Shown here piece by piece: positions 47,647 to 59,750 of a stretch of 64,000 nt of DNA. Below the pieces are notes generated by a model. That model was not told where the DNA came from. It worked only from the letters and a program-made list of their open reading frames with translations, and did no database searches. The translations under genes and the position numbers were made by a program. Source of the stretch: Uliginosibacterium aquaticum (lineage in GTDB: Bacteria; Pseudomonadota; Gammaproteobacteria; Burkholderiales; Rhodocyclaceae). Positions within the stretch are counted from its first letter, which is position 1, and each line of letters starts with the position of its first letter. The DNA lies in the NCBI RefSeq assembly GCF_012972705.2, contig NZ_JABCSC020000001.1, positions 868,001 to 932,000 of the forward strand, read 5' to 3'.

Positions 47647-48039
47647 ATGCCTGTGGTGTTGATAGAGATTCGTCGCGAATGCACTGCGGCTGAAGAAACG
47701 GCTCTGATGGATGCGGTACACGCCGCCATCGTTTCGGCGCTGAAAATCCCGGCGGGCGACCGAATCGTGCGTCTGCAGGCACATCCGCCGCATCGCTTTG
47801 CCTGCCCGCCCGGCAAAGCCCAGCCCGACTTGTTCACCCTGATCAGCATCGATCTGTTTTCTGGCCGCTCGCTGGAGGCCAAGCGCACTCTGTATGCGAC
47901 GATAGCCGCCAAGCTGGGCGAGCTGGGCATTTCTGCTGATCACATTCTGGTGCGGCTGCGCGAAATTCCCCGTGAAAACTGGGGAGTGCGCGGCCTGCCG
48001 GCTTCTGAAATCGATCTCGGCTTCAAGGTCGAGGTTTAA
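47647..48039 (+). CDS. Tautomerase-superfamily protein
   Basis: 130 residues. It begins MPVVLIEIRREC, so Met removal would expose the catalytic Pro-1 typical of the superfamily. Body: LMDAVHAAIVSALKIPAGDRIVRLQAH and SLEAKRTLYATIAAKLGELGI, as in the Tautomerase_2 group. The C-terminal REIPRENWGVRG matches malonate semialdehyde decarboxylase or tautomerase relatives, but the substrate is unknown. It lies between coaBC and dut in a run of same-strand genes, presumably one transcript. Confidence 0.82.
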   Translation: MPVVLIEIRRECTAAEETALMDAVHAAIVSALKIPAGDRIVRLQAHPPHRFACPPGKAQPDLFTLISIDLFSGRSLEAKRTLYATIAAKLGELGISADHILVRLREIPRENWGVRGLPASEIDLGFKVEV

Positions 48040-48063
48040 TCCTCTTATTTTCCGGAAATCAAC

Positions 48064-48513
48064 ATGCACCAACTCGACATCAAGATTCTCGACGCCCGCC
48101 TGCACGACAACATACCGCAGTACGGTACTGCTGGCGCGGCCGGGCTGGATTTGCGTGCCTGCATCAATGAGCCACTGACGATCAATCCCGGTGACACGCA
48201 TCTGATCCCCACCGGCATGGCCATGCACCTGGAGGATCCGCGGCTGGCTGCGATGATCCTGCCGCGCTCGGGCCTGGGCCACAAGCACGGTATCGTGATG
48301 GGCAATCTGGTCGGTTTGATCGATTCGGACTATCAGGGGCAGGTGTTTGTATCGACCTGGAATCGTGGCAAGGAGCCTTTCACGATTCAGCCTATGGACC
48401 GCATCGCGCAGCTGGTGGTGGTGCCGGTGGTGCAGGTGAAGCTCAACGTGGTCGAGGCTTTCGAAGCGACCGAACGCGGGGCAGGTGGTTTCGGCAGTAC
48501 TGGCCGGCAGTAA
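48064..48513 (+). CDS. dut: dUTP pyrophosphatase
   Basis: 149 residues. All five dUTPase motifs are visible: AAGLDLRA, the [11 protein letters not shown] segment, [12 protein letters not shown], and the C-terminal [10 protein letters not shown] arm that closes the active site. Homotrimeric enzyme hydrolysing dUTP to dUMP to keep uracil out of DNA. The gene pair coaBC and dut is common in proteobacteria. Confidence 0.98.
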   Translation: MHQLDIKILDARLHDNIPQYGTAGAAGLDLRACINEPLTINPGDTHLIPTGMAMHLEDPRLAAMILPRSGLGHKHGIVMGNLVGLIDSDYQGQVFVSTWNRGKEPFTIQPMDRIAQLVVVPVVQVKLNVVEAFEATERGAGGFGSTGRQ

Positions 48514-48559
48514 GTTCGGCGTCGGTGCCTGGCACCGGAGTGGAAGGTGTATCAAGAGC

Positions 48560-49318
48560 ATGCCCATCGATTACGCACGACGTTTGACGGGTCGGGTTCG
48601 CAGCGCAGAAAGCAACCGGCATCTGGGATTCACCCTGGCGTTCGTGGCCGGTGCGACCAACGCAGGCGCCTATCTGGCCACCCGTCAATACACCTCGCAC
48701 ATGACCGGCATTGTCTCCTCGATGGCCGACAATTTCGTGCTCGGCAATGTCGGGCTCGCTCTGGCCGGGCTCGGGGCGCTGCTGTCGTTTCTTGGCGGGG
48801 CGGCGACAACGGCAATCATGGTCAATTACAGCCGGCGGCGCGCTCGGCACAGCGAGTATGCCTTGCCGCTGCTGCTGGAGGCTGCGCTGCTGCTCTCCTT
48901 CGGATTGTTGGGGGCACGCCTGTCGGTGATTGAGGGGCTGTTCGTGCCAGTGACCGTGATGCTGCTGTGTTTCATGATGGGGTTGCAGAACGCCGTCATC
49001 TCCAAATCCTCCAATGCCGAGATCCGTACCACCCACATTACGGGTGTGGTGACCGATATCGGCATGGAACTGGGCAAGCTGTTCTACTGGAATCGCTCCA
49101 GCGGCCCCCTGCACCCGGATGTGCGGGCAAACCGCGCCCGGCTCAGGGTGCTCGGATCACTGCTTTTGAGTTTTTTTCTGGGAGGGCTGCTAGGGGCCTA
49201 TGGTTTTAAGTATGTGGGCTATCTGGCGACGTTGCCGCTTGCTTTGCTGCTGGTGCTGATGGCAGTGGTGCCGGTGCTGGACGACCTGCGACTTCACCGG
49301 CCCTGGCGTCGGGGCTGA
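48560..49318 (+). CDS. YoaK family (DUF1275) membrane protein
   Basis: 252 residues with six probable membrane helices. The first has TLAFVAGATNAGAYLATRQYTSHMTGIVSSMAD, the signature of the family; later come FMMGLQNAVIS, THITGVVTDIGMELGKLFY and SFFLGGLLGAYGFKYVG. The function is unknown. ATG 48560 was chosen because the hydrophobic part starts soon after; the open frame to 48485 overlaps dut. Confidence 0.87.
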   Translation: MPIDYARRLTGRVRSAESNRHLGFTLAFVAGATNAGAYLATRQYTSHMTGIVSSMADNFVLGNVGLALAGLGALLSFLGGAATTAIMVNYSRRRARHSEYALPLLLEAALLLSFGLLGARLSVIEGLFVPVTVMLLCFMMGLQNAVISKSSNAEIRTTHITGVVTDIGMELGKLFYWNRSSGPLHPDVRANRARLRVLGSLLLSFFLGGLLGAYGFKYVGYLATLPLALLLVLMAVVPVLDDLRLHRPWRRG

Positions 49319-49326
49319 GACGGGCG

Positions 49327-49352
49327 AAAAAAAGCCCCGCAGTCCGGGGCTT
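49327..49352 (-). terminator. Terminator of the icd gene
   Basis: On the minus strand: AAGCCCCG, GACTG, CGGGGCTTTTTTT. It is distal to the second hairpin that serves the opposite strand. Confidence 0.8.
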
Positions 49353-49366
49353 GGGCATCATTCTGG

Positions 49367-49393
49367 GGGCGTGGTGGATACCACGCCCTTTTT
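49367..49393 (+). terminator. Terminator of the YoaK-family gene
   Basis: GGGCGTGG (49367-49374), TGGATA, CCACGCCC (49381-49388) followed by TTTTT. Convergent genes each have their own terminator here. Confidence 0.8.
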
Positions 49394-49401
49394 ATGCGTG
49401 C

Positions 49402-51696
<2,295 letters not shown>

Positions 51697-51825
51697 TCAT
51701 TCCTGTCATCTGTCGAGGCGGAAGGGCGTTGCCTGGCGGGGGCGGGAGGAGGCTTCGGGACTCAGGAATACGCCGGGACGGGCTTTCCGCCTTTCGCCGC
51801 GGGCCTAAAGCTTGGATAATCCGCC

Positions 51826-51831
51826 TATAAC
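51826..51831 (+). promoter_or_regulatory. Candidate -10 element of sthA
   Basis: TATAAC, 35 bases before the sthA ATG. No clear -35 element. Confidence 0.35.
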
Positions 51832-51865
51832 AGCAAGCCAGCCCCCAGCATATCCGGAGAGACAC

Positions 51866-53254
51866 ATGCAGCAATACGACGTGATCGTCATTGGTTCAGG
51901 CCCTGGTGGCGAGGGTGCCGCCATGAAGTGCGCCAAGGCCGGCAAGAAAGTCGCCATGGTCGAGGCCTATGGTCAGGTGGGAGGTGGCTGTACCCACTGG
52001 GGCACGATCCCGTCTAAGGCTTTGCGGCAGGTCATCTCGGGCTTGCGCGAGATGCGCGACAGCCCGCAGTTTCATGACTCGGCTGATCTGCAGGTGAGCT
52101 TCCCGTCACTGCTGCGCACTGCCGAAAGCGTGATCCGCAAACAGGTGGTGATGCGCCAGAACTTTTACGATCGCAACAGTGTGCAGGTGATTCACGGCCG
52201 GGCGCGTTTTCGCGATGAGCACACTCTGGAAGTGGCATTGAATAATGGTGGCCATGAGGTCTATAGCGCCAAGCAGTTCGTGCTGGCCACCGGTTCGCGC
52301 CCCTATCATCCGGCGGATATCGACTTCAAGCATCCGCGCGTGCATGACAGCGACAGCATTCTGCGCCTGACTGAAACGCCGGAGTCGATCACGATCTATG
52401 GTGCCGGCGTGATTGGCTGCGAATACGCTTCGATCTTCCGTAACCTTGGCTGCAAGGTGAATCTGATCAACACGCGGGATCGTCTGCTGTCCTTCCTCGA
52501 CGATGAAATCGTCGACGCGCTGGCCTATCACCTGCGCGAGCAGGGCGTACTGGTGCGCCACAATGAGGAAGCCGAGCGCGTGGTGGCCGAAGAGGATGGC
52601 GTGGTGCTGGAGCTCAAGTCCAACAAGCGCATCAAGACCGATTTCCTGTTGTGGGCCAATGGCCGTCAGGGCAATACCAATGACATGGGCCTGGAGGCCC
52701 TCGGTATCACGCCGGATAAGCGTGGCACCGTGGCAGTCAATGAAAACTACCAGACTGCCGTGCCGCATATCTACGCAGTGGGCGATGTGATTGGCTGGCC
52801 GAGCCTGGCTTCGGCAGCCTATGACCAGGGGCGCCACGCAGCGGCGCATCTGGTGGACGGTTCATCCGGTGCAGAACTCGCACGTGACATCCCTACCGGC
52901 ATCTACACCCTGCCGGAGATCAGCTCGCTGGGGCGCACCGAGCGTGAGCTGACCGAGGCCAGGGTGCCCTATGAGGTGGGTCATAGCCTGTTCAGGAGCC
53001 TGGCGCGGGCGCAGATCACCGGCCAGACCACCGGCATGCTGAAGATCCTGTTCCACCGTGACACGCTGGAGGTGCTGGGTATCCATTGTTTCGGTGCGCA
53101 GGCCTCGGAGATCATCCACATTGGTCAGGCGATCATGCTGCAGCCGGCGCCGCACAACAAGATTACCTATTTCGTGAATACCACCTTCAACTACCCGACC
53201 ATGGCTGAAGCCTATCGGGTGGCGGCCCTGAACGGTCTGAACCGGCTCTACTGA
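51866..53254 (+). CDS. sthA: Soluble pyridine nucleotide transhydrogenase (NAD(P)+ transhydrogenase, Si-specific)
   Basis: 462 residues, FAD flavoprotein of the lipoyl dehydrogenase family. FAD-binding start [21 protein letters not shown], the NAD-binding [13 protein letters not shown], the second FAD site [20 protein letters not shown] and the C-terminal [21 protein letters not shown]. The redox Cys pair of the dehydrogenases is replaced by CTHWGT, as in SthA. It moves hydride between NADPH and NAD. ATG 51866 has GGAGAG upstream. Strong terminator after the gene. Confidence 0.97.
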   Translation: MQQYDVIVIGSGPGGEGAAMKCAKAGKKVAMVEAYGQVGGGCTHWGTIPSKALRQVISGLREMRDSPQFHDSADLQVSFPSLLRTAESVIRKQVVMRQNFYDRNSVQVIHGRARFRDEHTLEVALNNGGHEVYSAKQFVLATGSRPYHPADIDFKHPRVHDSDSILRLTETPESITIYGAGVIGCEYASIFRNLGCKVNLINTRDRLLSFLDDEIVDALAYHLREQGVLVRHNEEAERVVAEEDGVVLELKSNKRIKTDFLLWANGRQGNTNDMGLEALGITPDKRGTVAVNENYQTAVPHIYAVGDVIGWPSLASAAYDQGRHAAAHLVDGSSGAELARDIPTGIYTLPEISSLGRTERELTEARVPYEVGHSLFRSLARAQITGQTTGMLKILFHRDTLEVLGIHCFGAQASEIIHIGQAIMLQPAPHNKITYFVNTTFNYPTMAEAYRVAALNGLNRLY

Positions 53255-53287
53255 GCTCCCGCCCGGCACAATTGTTTGCGCTTCAAG

Positions 53288-53318
53288 GAAAGCCCTCCTC
53301 GCGAGGGCTTTTTTTTTG
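53288..53318 (+). terminator. Terminator of sthA
   Basis: AAAGCCCTC, CTCGC, GAGGGCTTT followed by a long T run, 34 bases after the stop. Confidence 0.93.
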
Positions 53319-53360
53319 AACCAAGCTGAAGCGTGGATCTGTCTGGGCGGGAGAGCGGAC

Positions 53361-53942
53361 ATGAGAGGTGGCTTCATTGCGCTTTGGCTGGAGGCGGTGC
53401 TATTCAGGCTGCTGGGCCTGAATGCGCGCGCTGCGGCGATCTTTCGCCATCTGCTGAATCTGCATCAATGCGTCTCCTGTGCCCGGCACTACGCAGCCTT
53501 GGCCATGCAGCGCGGGATGCGCGCCGAGGCGGCGCTGGCGCTGGAGCAACTGGTGCAATGGGCGCCACAGGATGTTGATGCCTGGTTTGAACTGGGCTGC
53601 GTGCGGGATGATCTGGGGCACAAGCATGATGCGGGCGAAGCCTTTCGTCAGGCTGCACGCCTGCAGCCGGATGAAGAGCGGGGCTGGTATGCGCTGGCGC
53701 GCATGCACATGGATCTGGGGGAATTCGCCTATGCCATCACGCCCTTACGGCGGGTGCGCGAACTGATGCCGCTGAGCCCGCTGCCGCTTTACCTGATGGG
53801 CTTGTGTCAGCAGCGCTGCGGTAATGAGGCCGCTGTTCGGGAGGCGGTCAGACGCCTGGTGGAAATCGACCCGCTGCGCGCAGCGCAGTTGATCGAGGAG
53901 ACTGGCAGCGAGCGTTTGCGCTGCCTGTTGCCACCCGCCTGA
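53361..53942 (+). CDS. Small TPR-repeat protein
   Basis: 193 residues from ATG 53361 (GGGAG eight bases upstream); the frame is open into the sthA terminator (TTG 53316), which is unlikely to be translated. At least three TPR units are visible: ALAMQRGMRAEAALALEQLVQWAPQD, AWFELGCVRDDLGHKHDAGEAFRQAARLQPD and WYALARMHMDLGEFAYAITPLRRVRELMP. N-terminal hydrophobic helix (FIALWLEAVLFRLLGL) may be a membrane anchor. The role is unknown; TPRs mediate protein contacts. It is convergent with folE2, with 15 bases between the stop codons. Confidence 0.85.
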   Translation: MRGGFIALWLEAVLFRLLGLNARAAAIFRHLLNLHQCVSCARHYAALAMQRGMRAEAALALEQLVQWAPQDVDAWFELGCVRDDLGHKHDAGEAFRQAARLQPDEERGWYALARMHMDLGEFAYAITPLRRVRELMPLSPLPLYLMGLCQQRCGNEAAVREAVRRLVEIDPLRAAQLIEETGSERLRCLLPPA

Positions 53943-53957
53943 GCCTGGCGGAGATGC

Positions 53958-54770
53958 TCAGGCCGGCTGCAGGCGCTTGTCGCGTTCGATCAGCGCGTAG
54001 GCCGAGTGGTTGTGGATCGATTCGAAGTTTTCGGATTCAACGATGTAGGCCACGATACGGGAATCAGCATTGAGGCGGCCGGCCACATCACGCACCAGGT
54101 CTTCGACGAACTTCGGGTTGTCGTAGGCGCGCTCGGTAACGAATTTTTCGTCGGGTCGTTTGAGCAGGCCATAGACCTCGCAGGAGGCTTCGCTTTCGGC
54201 GATGGTGACCAGATCCTCGATCCATACCGGGGTATTGGTGCGGGCGGTGATGGTGACGTGGGAGCGCTGGTTGTGCGCGCCGTAAGCCGAGATCTTCTTG
54301 GAGCAGGGGCACAGGCTGGTGACCGGCACCACCACCTGCATGGTCAGCGTGTAACTACCGGTAGTGTCGATTTCACCGGTGAAACACACGTCGTAATCCA
54401 TCAGGCTTTCCACGCCGGAGACCGGCGCCTTCTTGTTGATGAAGTAGGGAAAGCGCATTTCAATCAGACCGGTATCTGCTTCCAGGCGCTTCACCATTTC
54501 GCGCAGCATCGGCTCGAAGGACTCCACCGAGATCTCGCGTTCCTGCGTATTAAGGATCTCGATGAAGCGCGACATGTGGGTGCCCTTGAAATTGTGGGGC
54601 AGGCCGACATACATGTTGAAGCTGGCGATGGTGTGTTGTACGCCGCTGGAGGCGCGATCAAGCACGCGCACCGGGTGGCGGATCGACTTGATGCCGACCT
54701 TGTTGATGGCCAGCTGACGGCGGTCTTCGAAACCCTGGACGTCAGGGATGGGGGCGTGTTGCGTGCTCAT
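53958..54770 (-). CDS. folE2: GTP cyclohydrolase FolE2 (type IB)
   Basis: 270 residues. It converts GTP to dihydroneopterin triphosphate for folate or queuosine synthesis. Marks are [60 protein letters not shown] (metal Cys and catalytic region) and the C-terminal NHSAYALIE. The zinc-independent type can use other metals and is often used under zinc limitation. It lies 78 bases downstream of dxs on the same strand. Confidence 0.96.
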   Translation of the reverse strand: MSTQHAPIPDVQGFEDRRQLAINKVGIKSIRHPVRVLDRASSGVQHTIASFNMYVGLPHNFKGTHMSRFIEILNTQEREISVESFEPMLREMVKRLEADTGLIEMRFPYFINKKAPVSGVESLMDYDVCFTGEIDTTGSYTLTMQVVVPVTSLCPCSKKISAYGAHNQRSHVTITARTNTPVWIEDLVTIAESEASCEVYGLLKRPDEKFVTERAYDNPKFVEDLVRDVAGRLNADSRIVAYIVESENFESIHNHSAYALIERDKRLQPA

Positions 54771-54848
54771 GGGCTGGGGGCTGCGTCTGGCGTCGAGGCC
54801 AGACTGTGGTGTGTCATGAAAGCAGTCTAAGAATCCCGACTGAAAAAC

Positions 54849-56699
54849 TCAACTATGGCGGAGATGGTCGAGTCGTTCACGGATGCGCTGCAGGATGGCG
54901 GCCTGATCCAGGGCGATCTCGTGCATGAGCTGAGTCTGATCACCGTGGTCGATGAATCTGTCCGGCAGACCCAGGCGCATGATCGGAGTGTTGAGGGCCG
55001 CCTCTTCAAGCACGCGGGCGACTTCGCTGCCTGCGCCGCTGATGATGGCGTTCTCTTCCAGGGTGACGAGCAGTTCGTGGCTGGCCGTGAGTTCGCGGAC
55101 CAGCTGGGCGTCGATCGGCTTGGCAAAACGCATGTTGACCACTGTGGCGCCCAGCTCCTCGCCTACGCGCAATGCGTCGTGCAGCAGGGTGCCGAAGGCG
55201 AGCAGGGCCACGCGCTGGCCCTGGCGACGGATTTCGCCCTTGCCGAGCTGAATGGCCTGCATCTCCGTTTGCGGCACGGCGCCACAACCGCTGCCGCGTG
55301 GGTAGCGCACGGCGCTCGGGCCTTCATGCTGCCAGGCGGTATAGAGCATCTGGCGGCATTCGTTCTCGTCCGAGGGCGTCATGACCACCATGTTCGGCAC
55401 GCACAGCAGATAGGAGAGATCGAAGGCGCCGTGGTGGGTGGCACCATCGGCGCCGACCAGCCCGCCGCGATCGATGGCCAGCATCACCGGCAGATTCTGC
55501 AGAGCGATGTCGTGGATCAGCTGGTCGTAGGCGCGTTGCAGGAAAGTGGAATAGATCGCCACCACCGGCTTCATGCCTTCACAGGCGAGGCCGGCGGCGA
55601 AGGTGAGGGCGTGCTGCTCGGCGATGCCGACGTCGAAATAGCGCTGCGGGAATTCCTGCTCGAAGCGCACCAGGCCCGAGCCCTCACGCATGGCTGGGGT
55701 GATCGCCATCAGGCGCTCGTCCTGGGCAGCCATGTCGCACAGCCAGTCCGAGAACACCTGGGTGAAGGTGAGCTTGCCACCGCTCTTGCCGCTCTGGATG
55801 CCGGCGGCCTGATCGAACTTGCCGACGCCGTGGTAGAGCGTGGGGTCTGCCTCGGCCAGCTTGTAGCCCTGGCCCTTGCGGGTCACGACGTGGAGAAATT
55901 GCGGGCCCTCCATGTTGCGGATGTTCTGCAGGGTGGGGATCAGGGCGTCGAGATCGTGTCCGTCAATCGGGCCGAGGTAATTGAAGCCGAACTCCTCGAA
56001 CAGGGTGCTGGGCGTGATGAAGCCTTTGACGTGTTCTTCCACCTTGCGCGTGAGGGAGGCTCCGAGCACCTTTTCGCCGGCGCGGCGGGCGGCGGCATAG
56101 GTGCGGCCGGAGAGCAGGCGAGCAAGGATCTTGGTGAGCGCGCCGACCGGGGGGGAGATGGACATCTCGTTGTCGTTGAGCACAACGAGCAGGTTGGCGT
56201 CCATCACGCCGGCGTTGTTCAGTGCTTCGAAGGCCATGCCGGCACTCATGGCGCCGTCGCCGATCACGGCGATGCCATGGCGGTCCTCACCTTTTTGCTT
56301 GGCGGCCACGGCCATGCCCAGGGCGGCCGAGATCGAAGTGGAGGAGTGGGCTGTGCCGAAGGTGTCGTAATCACTCTCGCAGCGGCGCGGGAAGCCCGAA
56401 ATGCCCTGGTACTGGCGCAGGCTGGCCATGGCCTCACGGCGCCCGGTGAGCACCTTGTGGGCGTAAGTCTGATGGCCGACATCCCACACGATGCGGTCGC
56501 CCGGGGTGTCAAACACGTAGTGCAAGGCGATGGTCAGCTCGACGGTGCCGAGGTTGGACGAGAGGTGGCCGCCGGTACGGGAGACTGATTCGACGAGGAA
56601 GGCACGCAGCTCGTCGGCCAGTTTAGGCAGTTGCTCGCGCGGCAGGGCACGCAGTTCGGCTGGGGTATTGATGCTGTCCAGCAGCGGATAGGTGTTCAT
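54849..56699 (-). CDS. dxs: 1-deoxy-D-xylulose-5-phosphate synthase
   Basis: 616 residues, full length. Thiamine-diphosphate enzyme joining pyruvate and glyceraldehyde 3-phosphate, the first step of the MEP isoprenoid pathway. Marks: [37 protein letters not shown] (ThDP), the [15 protein letters not shown] segment, [14 protein letters not shown] with its catalytic Glu and [19 protein letters not shown]. It is downstream of ispA on the same strand (33-base gap), a conserved arrangement. Confidence 0.97.
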   Translation of the reverse strand: MNTYPLLDSINTPAELRALPREQLPKLADELRAFLVESVSRTGGHLSSNLGTVELTIALHYVFDTPGDRIVWDVGHQTYAHKVLTGRREAMASLRQYQGISGFPRRCESDYDTFGTAHSSTSISAALGMAVAAKQKGEDRHGIAVIGDGAMSAGMAFEALNNAGVMDANLLVVLNDNEMSISPPVGALTKILARLLSGRTYAAARRAGEKVLGASLTRKVEEHVKGFITPSTLFEEFGFNYLGPIDGHDLDALIPTLQNIRNMEGPQFLHVVTRKGQGYKLAEADPTLYHGVGKFDQAAGIQSGKSGGKLTFTQVFSDWLCDMAAQDERLMAITPAMREGSGLVRFEQEFPQRYFDVGIAEQHALTFAAGLACEGMKPVVAIYSTFLQRAYDQLIHDIALQNLPVMLAIDRGGLVGADGATHHGAFDLSYLLCVPNMVVMTPSDENECRQMLYTAWQHEGPSAVRYPRGSGCGAVPQTEMQAIQLGKGEIRRQGQRVALLAFGTLLHDALRVGEELGATVVNMRFAKPIDAQLVRELTASHELLVTLEENAIISGAGSEVARVLEEAALNTPIMRLGLPDRFIDHGDQTQLMHEIALDQAAILQRIRERLDHLRHS

Positions 56700-56732
56700 G
56701 GCGTGGCCTTGTCTTGTTATGGTGTGCCGGGC

Positions 56733-57626
56733 TCAGAACTGGCGGCTGGTGATGTAGTGGGCTAGCTCACGCAGGCGGCTGGCTTCGCTGCCAAAGCCGG
56801 CGAGGGCCTGTTCGGCTTCGGCGGTGAGTTCAGCGGCAAGGGCGCGGGATTCGGCGAGGCCGAGGATGCTTACATAGGTTGGCTTGTCATTGGCCGCGTC
56901 TTTGCCAGCTGTCTTGCCGAGGGTGGCGGTGTCGGCGGTGGCGTCGAGGATGTCGTCGACCACCTGGAACAGCAGGCCAATGCTCTTGGCGTAGCGGTCC
57001 AGGTGCTGGAGGGCTTCGTCGCTGACTTCGCCGGCGAGCGCCCCCAGCAGCACGGCGGCACGGATCAGCGCGCCGGTCTTGTGCAGGTGCATCACTTCGA
57101 GCTCGGCGCGCGTGAGTTCCTTGCCGACTGAGGCCAGATCGATGGCTTGGCCGCCGGCCATGCCGCGCGAACCGGAGGCGCGCGCCAGCGTATGGAGGGC
57201 ACGCAGCTGACGTGCTGGGTCAGCAAACAGGTCCGGCGCTGAGAGGATGTCGAAGGCCTGGGTCTGCAGGGCGTCGCCGACCAGCAAGGCGGTGGCTTCG
57301 TCGTATTGCACATGCACCGTAGGTTTGCCACGGCGCAAGGCGTCGTCGTCCATGCAGGGCATGTCGTCGTGCACCAGCGAATAGACGTGAATGCATTCCA
57401 GCGCGCAGGCTACGGCGTTGAGACTGGCCACCGGGGCGCCGGAGAGTTCGCCGGCTGCAAAAGCCAGCAAGGGGCGGACGCGCTTGCCACCGCCGAGCGT
57501 GGTGTAGCGCATGGCTTCGTGCAGCCGCTCGGGCGCGATGCCAGCGGCGGGCAGGGCGGCTTCTAGGGCGTGCTCGGCGCGTTGCTGCTGCTGCGCCATC
57601 CAGTCGGTGAATTTCGGGGCGCTCAT
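56733..57626 (-). CDS. ispA: Short-chain polyprenyl (farnesyl) diphosphate synthase
   Basis: 297 residues. The first Asp-rich motif is DDMPCMDDDALRRGKPTVH, the second DDILD, with GGGKRVRPLLAFAAGE near the N-terminus. Elongates dimethylallyl diphosphate to farnesyl diphosphate for quinone and cell wall lipids. The insertion DDxxCMDDD and the residues before it match bacterial FPP synthase. Its start overlaps the xseB stop by four bases (ATGA), so translation is coupled. Confidence 0.96.
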   Translation of the reverse strand: MSAPKFTDWMAQQQQRAEHALEAALPAAGIAPERLHEAMRYTTLGGGKRVRPLLAFAAGELSGAPVASLNAVACALECIHVYSLVHDDMPCMDDDALRRGKPTVHVQYDEATALLVGDALQTQAFDILSAPDLFADPARQLRALHTLARASGSRGMAGGQAIDLASVGKELTRAELEVMHLHKTGALIRAAVLLGALAGEVSDEALQHLDRYAKSIGLLFQVVDDILDATADTATLGKTAGKDAANDKPTYVSILGLAESRALAAELTAEAEQALAGFGSEASRLRELAHYITSRQF

Positions 57627-57859
57627 GGGTTTTCCTCACCAGGCAGGTCGGTCAGCTGGTCGTTCTCGAGAATCCGGATCTTCTGTTCAGCCGCCGCCAG
57701 GGTGCCCTGGCAGTGACGCAGGAGCTTTACGCCACGCTGATAGCTGGCGAGCGCGTTTTCGAGGGGCAGGTCGTCGCGCTCCATGGCGGCAACGATGCCT
57801 TCGAGCTCAGACAGTGCCTGTTCGAAGCTGGCGGCTTGTTCTGCGGATTTTCGGGCCAT
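57623..57859 (-). CDS. xseB: Exodeoxyribonuclease VII small subunit
   Basis: 78 residues from ATG 57859: ASFEQALSELEGIVAAMERDDLPLENALASYQRGVKLLRHC, the whole family signature, followed by a short acidic end. The longer frame upstream is not similar. It partners XseA (not in the window) in degrading single-stranded DNA. First gene of xseB-ispA-dxs. Confidence 0.95.
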   Translation of the reverse strand: MARKSAEQAASFEQALSELEGIVAAMERDDLPLENALASYQRGVKLLRHCQGTLAAAEQKIRILENDQLTDLPGEENP

Positions 57860-57953
57860 TGTGCTCACGCGTGCATGCCGGGCTGCCCCGGGGATAAACC
57901 GACGATTATAATTTATTGCTCCCGGTTTCCGGGCTGAAAGGATCAAGCGCACC

Positions 57954-59063
57954 ATGTCTTCTAACGCAACACCCGTCCAGCTGGCCCCGGCAGTCTCGCA
58001 GCTGCCTGTTTCAGCTTACTTTGATCAGGCCCTTTTTGAAGTGGAGAAGCGCCTGCTCTTCGACGCCGGGCCGGGTTATGTGGGGCATGAGCTGATGGTG
58101 CCGGAACTCTCCGATTACTACACGCTGGGCTGGCAGGACCACGGTCGCATGCTGGTGAGGGGCGAGGACGGCGTGCATGACATGTCCAACATCTGCCGCC
58201 ATCGCCAGGCCATCATGCTGGAGGGGCGTGGCAAGGCGCGCAATGTGGTGTGCCCGGTGCATCGCTGGACCTATACCAAGGAAGGCGAGCTGATTGGCGC
58301 GCCGCATTTTCCGCAGAACCCCTGCCTGAATCTGGATCGGCGCAAGCTGGAGTCCTGGCAGGGCTTGCTGTTCAAGGGGCCGCGCTCGGCCAATGCCGAT
58401 CTGGCCGGCATGCAGCTGGCGCCCGAGCTGGATTTCACGGGTTATGTGCTGGGCCACGTCGAGCACCACGAGTGCAATTACAACTGGAAGACCTTCATCG
58501 AGGTCTATCTGGAGGATTACCACGTTGCGCCTTTCCATCCGGGTTTGGGCAACTTCGTGACCTGTGACGACCTTTCCTGGCAGTTCGGCGACTGGTATTC
58601 GGTGCAGCGGGTAGGCGTGACTCCCCTGCAGAAGTCTGGCAGCCCGGCCTATGCGCGCTGGCAGAAGGCGGTCCTGGCCGCCAATGGCGGCGAGTTGCCC
58701 AAGCACGGCGCGATCTGGCTGACCTACTTCCCCAATATCATGGTCGAGTGGTATCCGCACGTTCTGGTGGTGAGCCACCTCCAGCCGCTGGCGGTGGACA
58801 AGACCCTCAATGTGGTCGAGTTCTATTATCCGGAAGAGATCGCGGCTTTCGAGCCGGAGCTGATCGAAGCGGAGCGTGCAGCCTACATGGAGACGGCGAT
58901 CGAGGATGACGAGATCGGCGAGCGCATGGATCGCGGCCGCCGCGCCCTGCTGCGCGAAGGGCGCAGCGAGGTAGGCCCCTATCAGTCACCGATGGAAGAT
59001 GGCATGCAGCACTTCCATGAGTTCTATCGCCGCGTGATGGGTGCGGCGCTCGACGGCCGCTAA
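57954..59063 (+). CDS. Rieske-type aromatic ring-hydroxylating oxygenase alpha subunit-like protein
   Basis: 369 residues. Rieske [2Fe-2S] ligands are CRHR (Cys-x-His) and CPVHRW (Cys-x2-His) about 17 residues apart. The catalytic domain has the mononuclear iron site in EVYLEDYHVAPFHPGL (His-x4-His with an acidic residue nearby). No beta subunit, ferredoxin or reductase gene is adjacent. It is divergent from xseB (94-base gap). The substrate is unknown; conservation beside xseB in this class suggests a core, not catabolic, role (inference from general memory of such neighbourhoods). Confidence 0.88.
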   Translation: MSSNATPVQLAPAVSQLPVSAYFDQALFEVEKRLLFDAGPGYVGHELMVPELSDYYTLGWQDHGRMLVRGEDGVHDMSNICRHRQAIMLEGRGKARNVVCPVHRWTYTKEGELIGAPHFPQNPCLNLDRRKLESWQGLLFKGPRSANADLAGMQLAPELDFTGYVLGHVEHHECNYNWKTFIEVYLEDYHVAPFHPGLGNFVTCDDLSWQFGDWYSVQRVGVTPLQKSGSPAYARWQKAVLAANGGELPKHGAIWLTYFPNIMVEWYPHVLVVSHLQPLAVDKTLNVVEFYYPEEIAAFEPELIEAERAAYMETAIEDDEIGERMDRGRRALLREGRSEVGPYQSPMEDGMQHFHEFYRRVMGAALDGR

Positions 59064-59074
59064 GCCTTTGCCGC

Positions 59075-59524
59075 TCAGTTGACGTGCACCTTGCAGGTAG
59101 TCTCGTAACGCAGATCGTCGTTCTTGTCGCGGATCTTGAAGCGGTAGGAAATGTCTCCAGTGCTGTTGATGACGAGAGTCTGAGTGAATTTTCGGCCGGT
59201 GCCGTCGGTGCTGCTGGTAGCTGAGACCAGGCCGCTGCCGATCGAGTGACCGTCACCGATGCCCCATTCGGGCTTGAGCGGTTCGACGTCACCGGTGGTG
59301 TTGACCGTGATCGTCATCAGGATGGTCTGGTTGCCGCTGGTGCGCGACACCGTTTTCCAGTTCTCGCCATCGCAGGAGTCGGAGTAGCTGTCGAGATTGA
59401 CGCTCTTGGTGATATCGGCCCAGGTGTCTGCAAGGTCGTTACCGCCACCGCAGGCACTGAGCGCAAGAGCGGCGAAGCTGGTGATCAGGCTGAGGCTGAG
59501 GCGGAGCAGGGGGAAGGATTGCAT
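59075..59524 (-). CDS. Small hypothetical lipoprotein
   Basis: 149 residues from ATG 59524, with an AGAAAGAAG ribosome site. Signal peptide with lipobox LSAC (Cys about 25) followed by GGGND. The mature part is Thr/Ser-rich with beta-strand character (QTILMTITVNTTGD, KFTQTLVINSTGDISYRF) and has two Cys, which may pair. I do not recognise a family. It is convergent with the Rieske gene (11 bases between stops). Confidence 0.7.
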   Translation of the reverse strand: MQSFPLLRLSLSLITSFAALALSACGGGNDLADTWADITKSVNLDSYSDSCDGENWKTVSRTSGNQTILMTITVNTTGDVEPLKPEWGIGDGHSIGSGLVSATSSTDGTGRKFTQTLVINSTGDISYRFKIRDKNDDLRYETTCKVHVN

Positions 59525-59750
59525 GATCTTCTTTCTGGCTGACGAGAGATGTCTGGGCTTGCTTGCGCGGCAGTCGCCCGTTTTTTCAAGCATAGCGAAT
59601 GGCTGGGTGGAAGCGGCCCTCGTGCTGGGGGCCAGCAGACGTGCGGCAGATTGTTATTCTCAATAGTTCTTTGTGAATCTATTTTTGTTTTAGAAATGGA
59701 TAAAGGGGTGCGGCATACTTGCAGCATCCTGCCCCCTACGGAGAAAGAAC
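59525..59750 (+). promoter_or_regulatory. Upstream region of the sulfate uptake genes
   Basis: 226 bases without a gene. An AT-rich stretch (59650-59703) precedes a possible -10 CATACT (59714-59719) and a GGAGAAAG ribosome site before ATG 59751. The absence of a good -35 and the AT-rich block fit activation by a CysB-type regulator; no exact CysB site is claimed. Confidence 0.35.
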
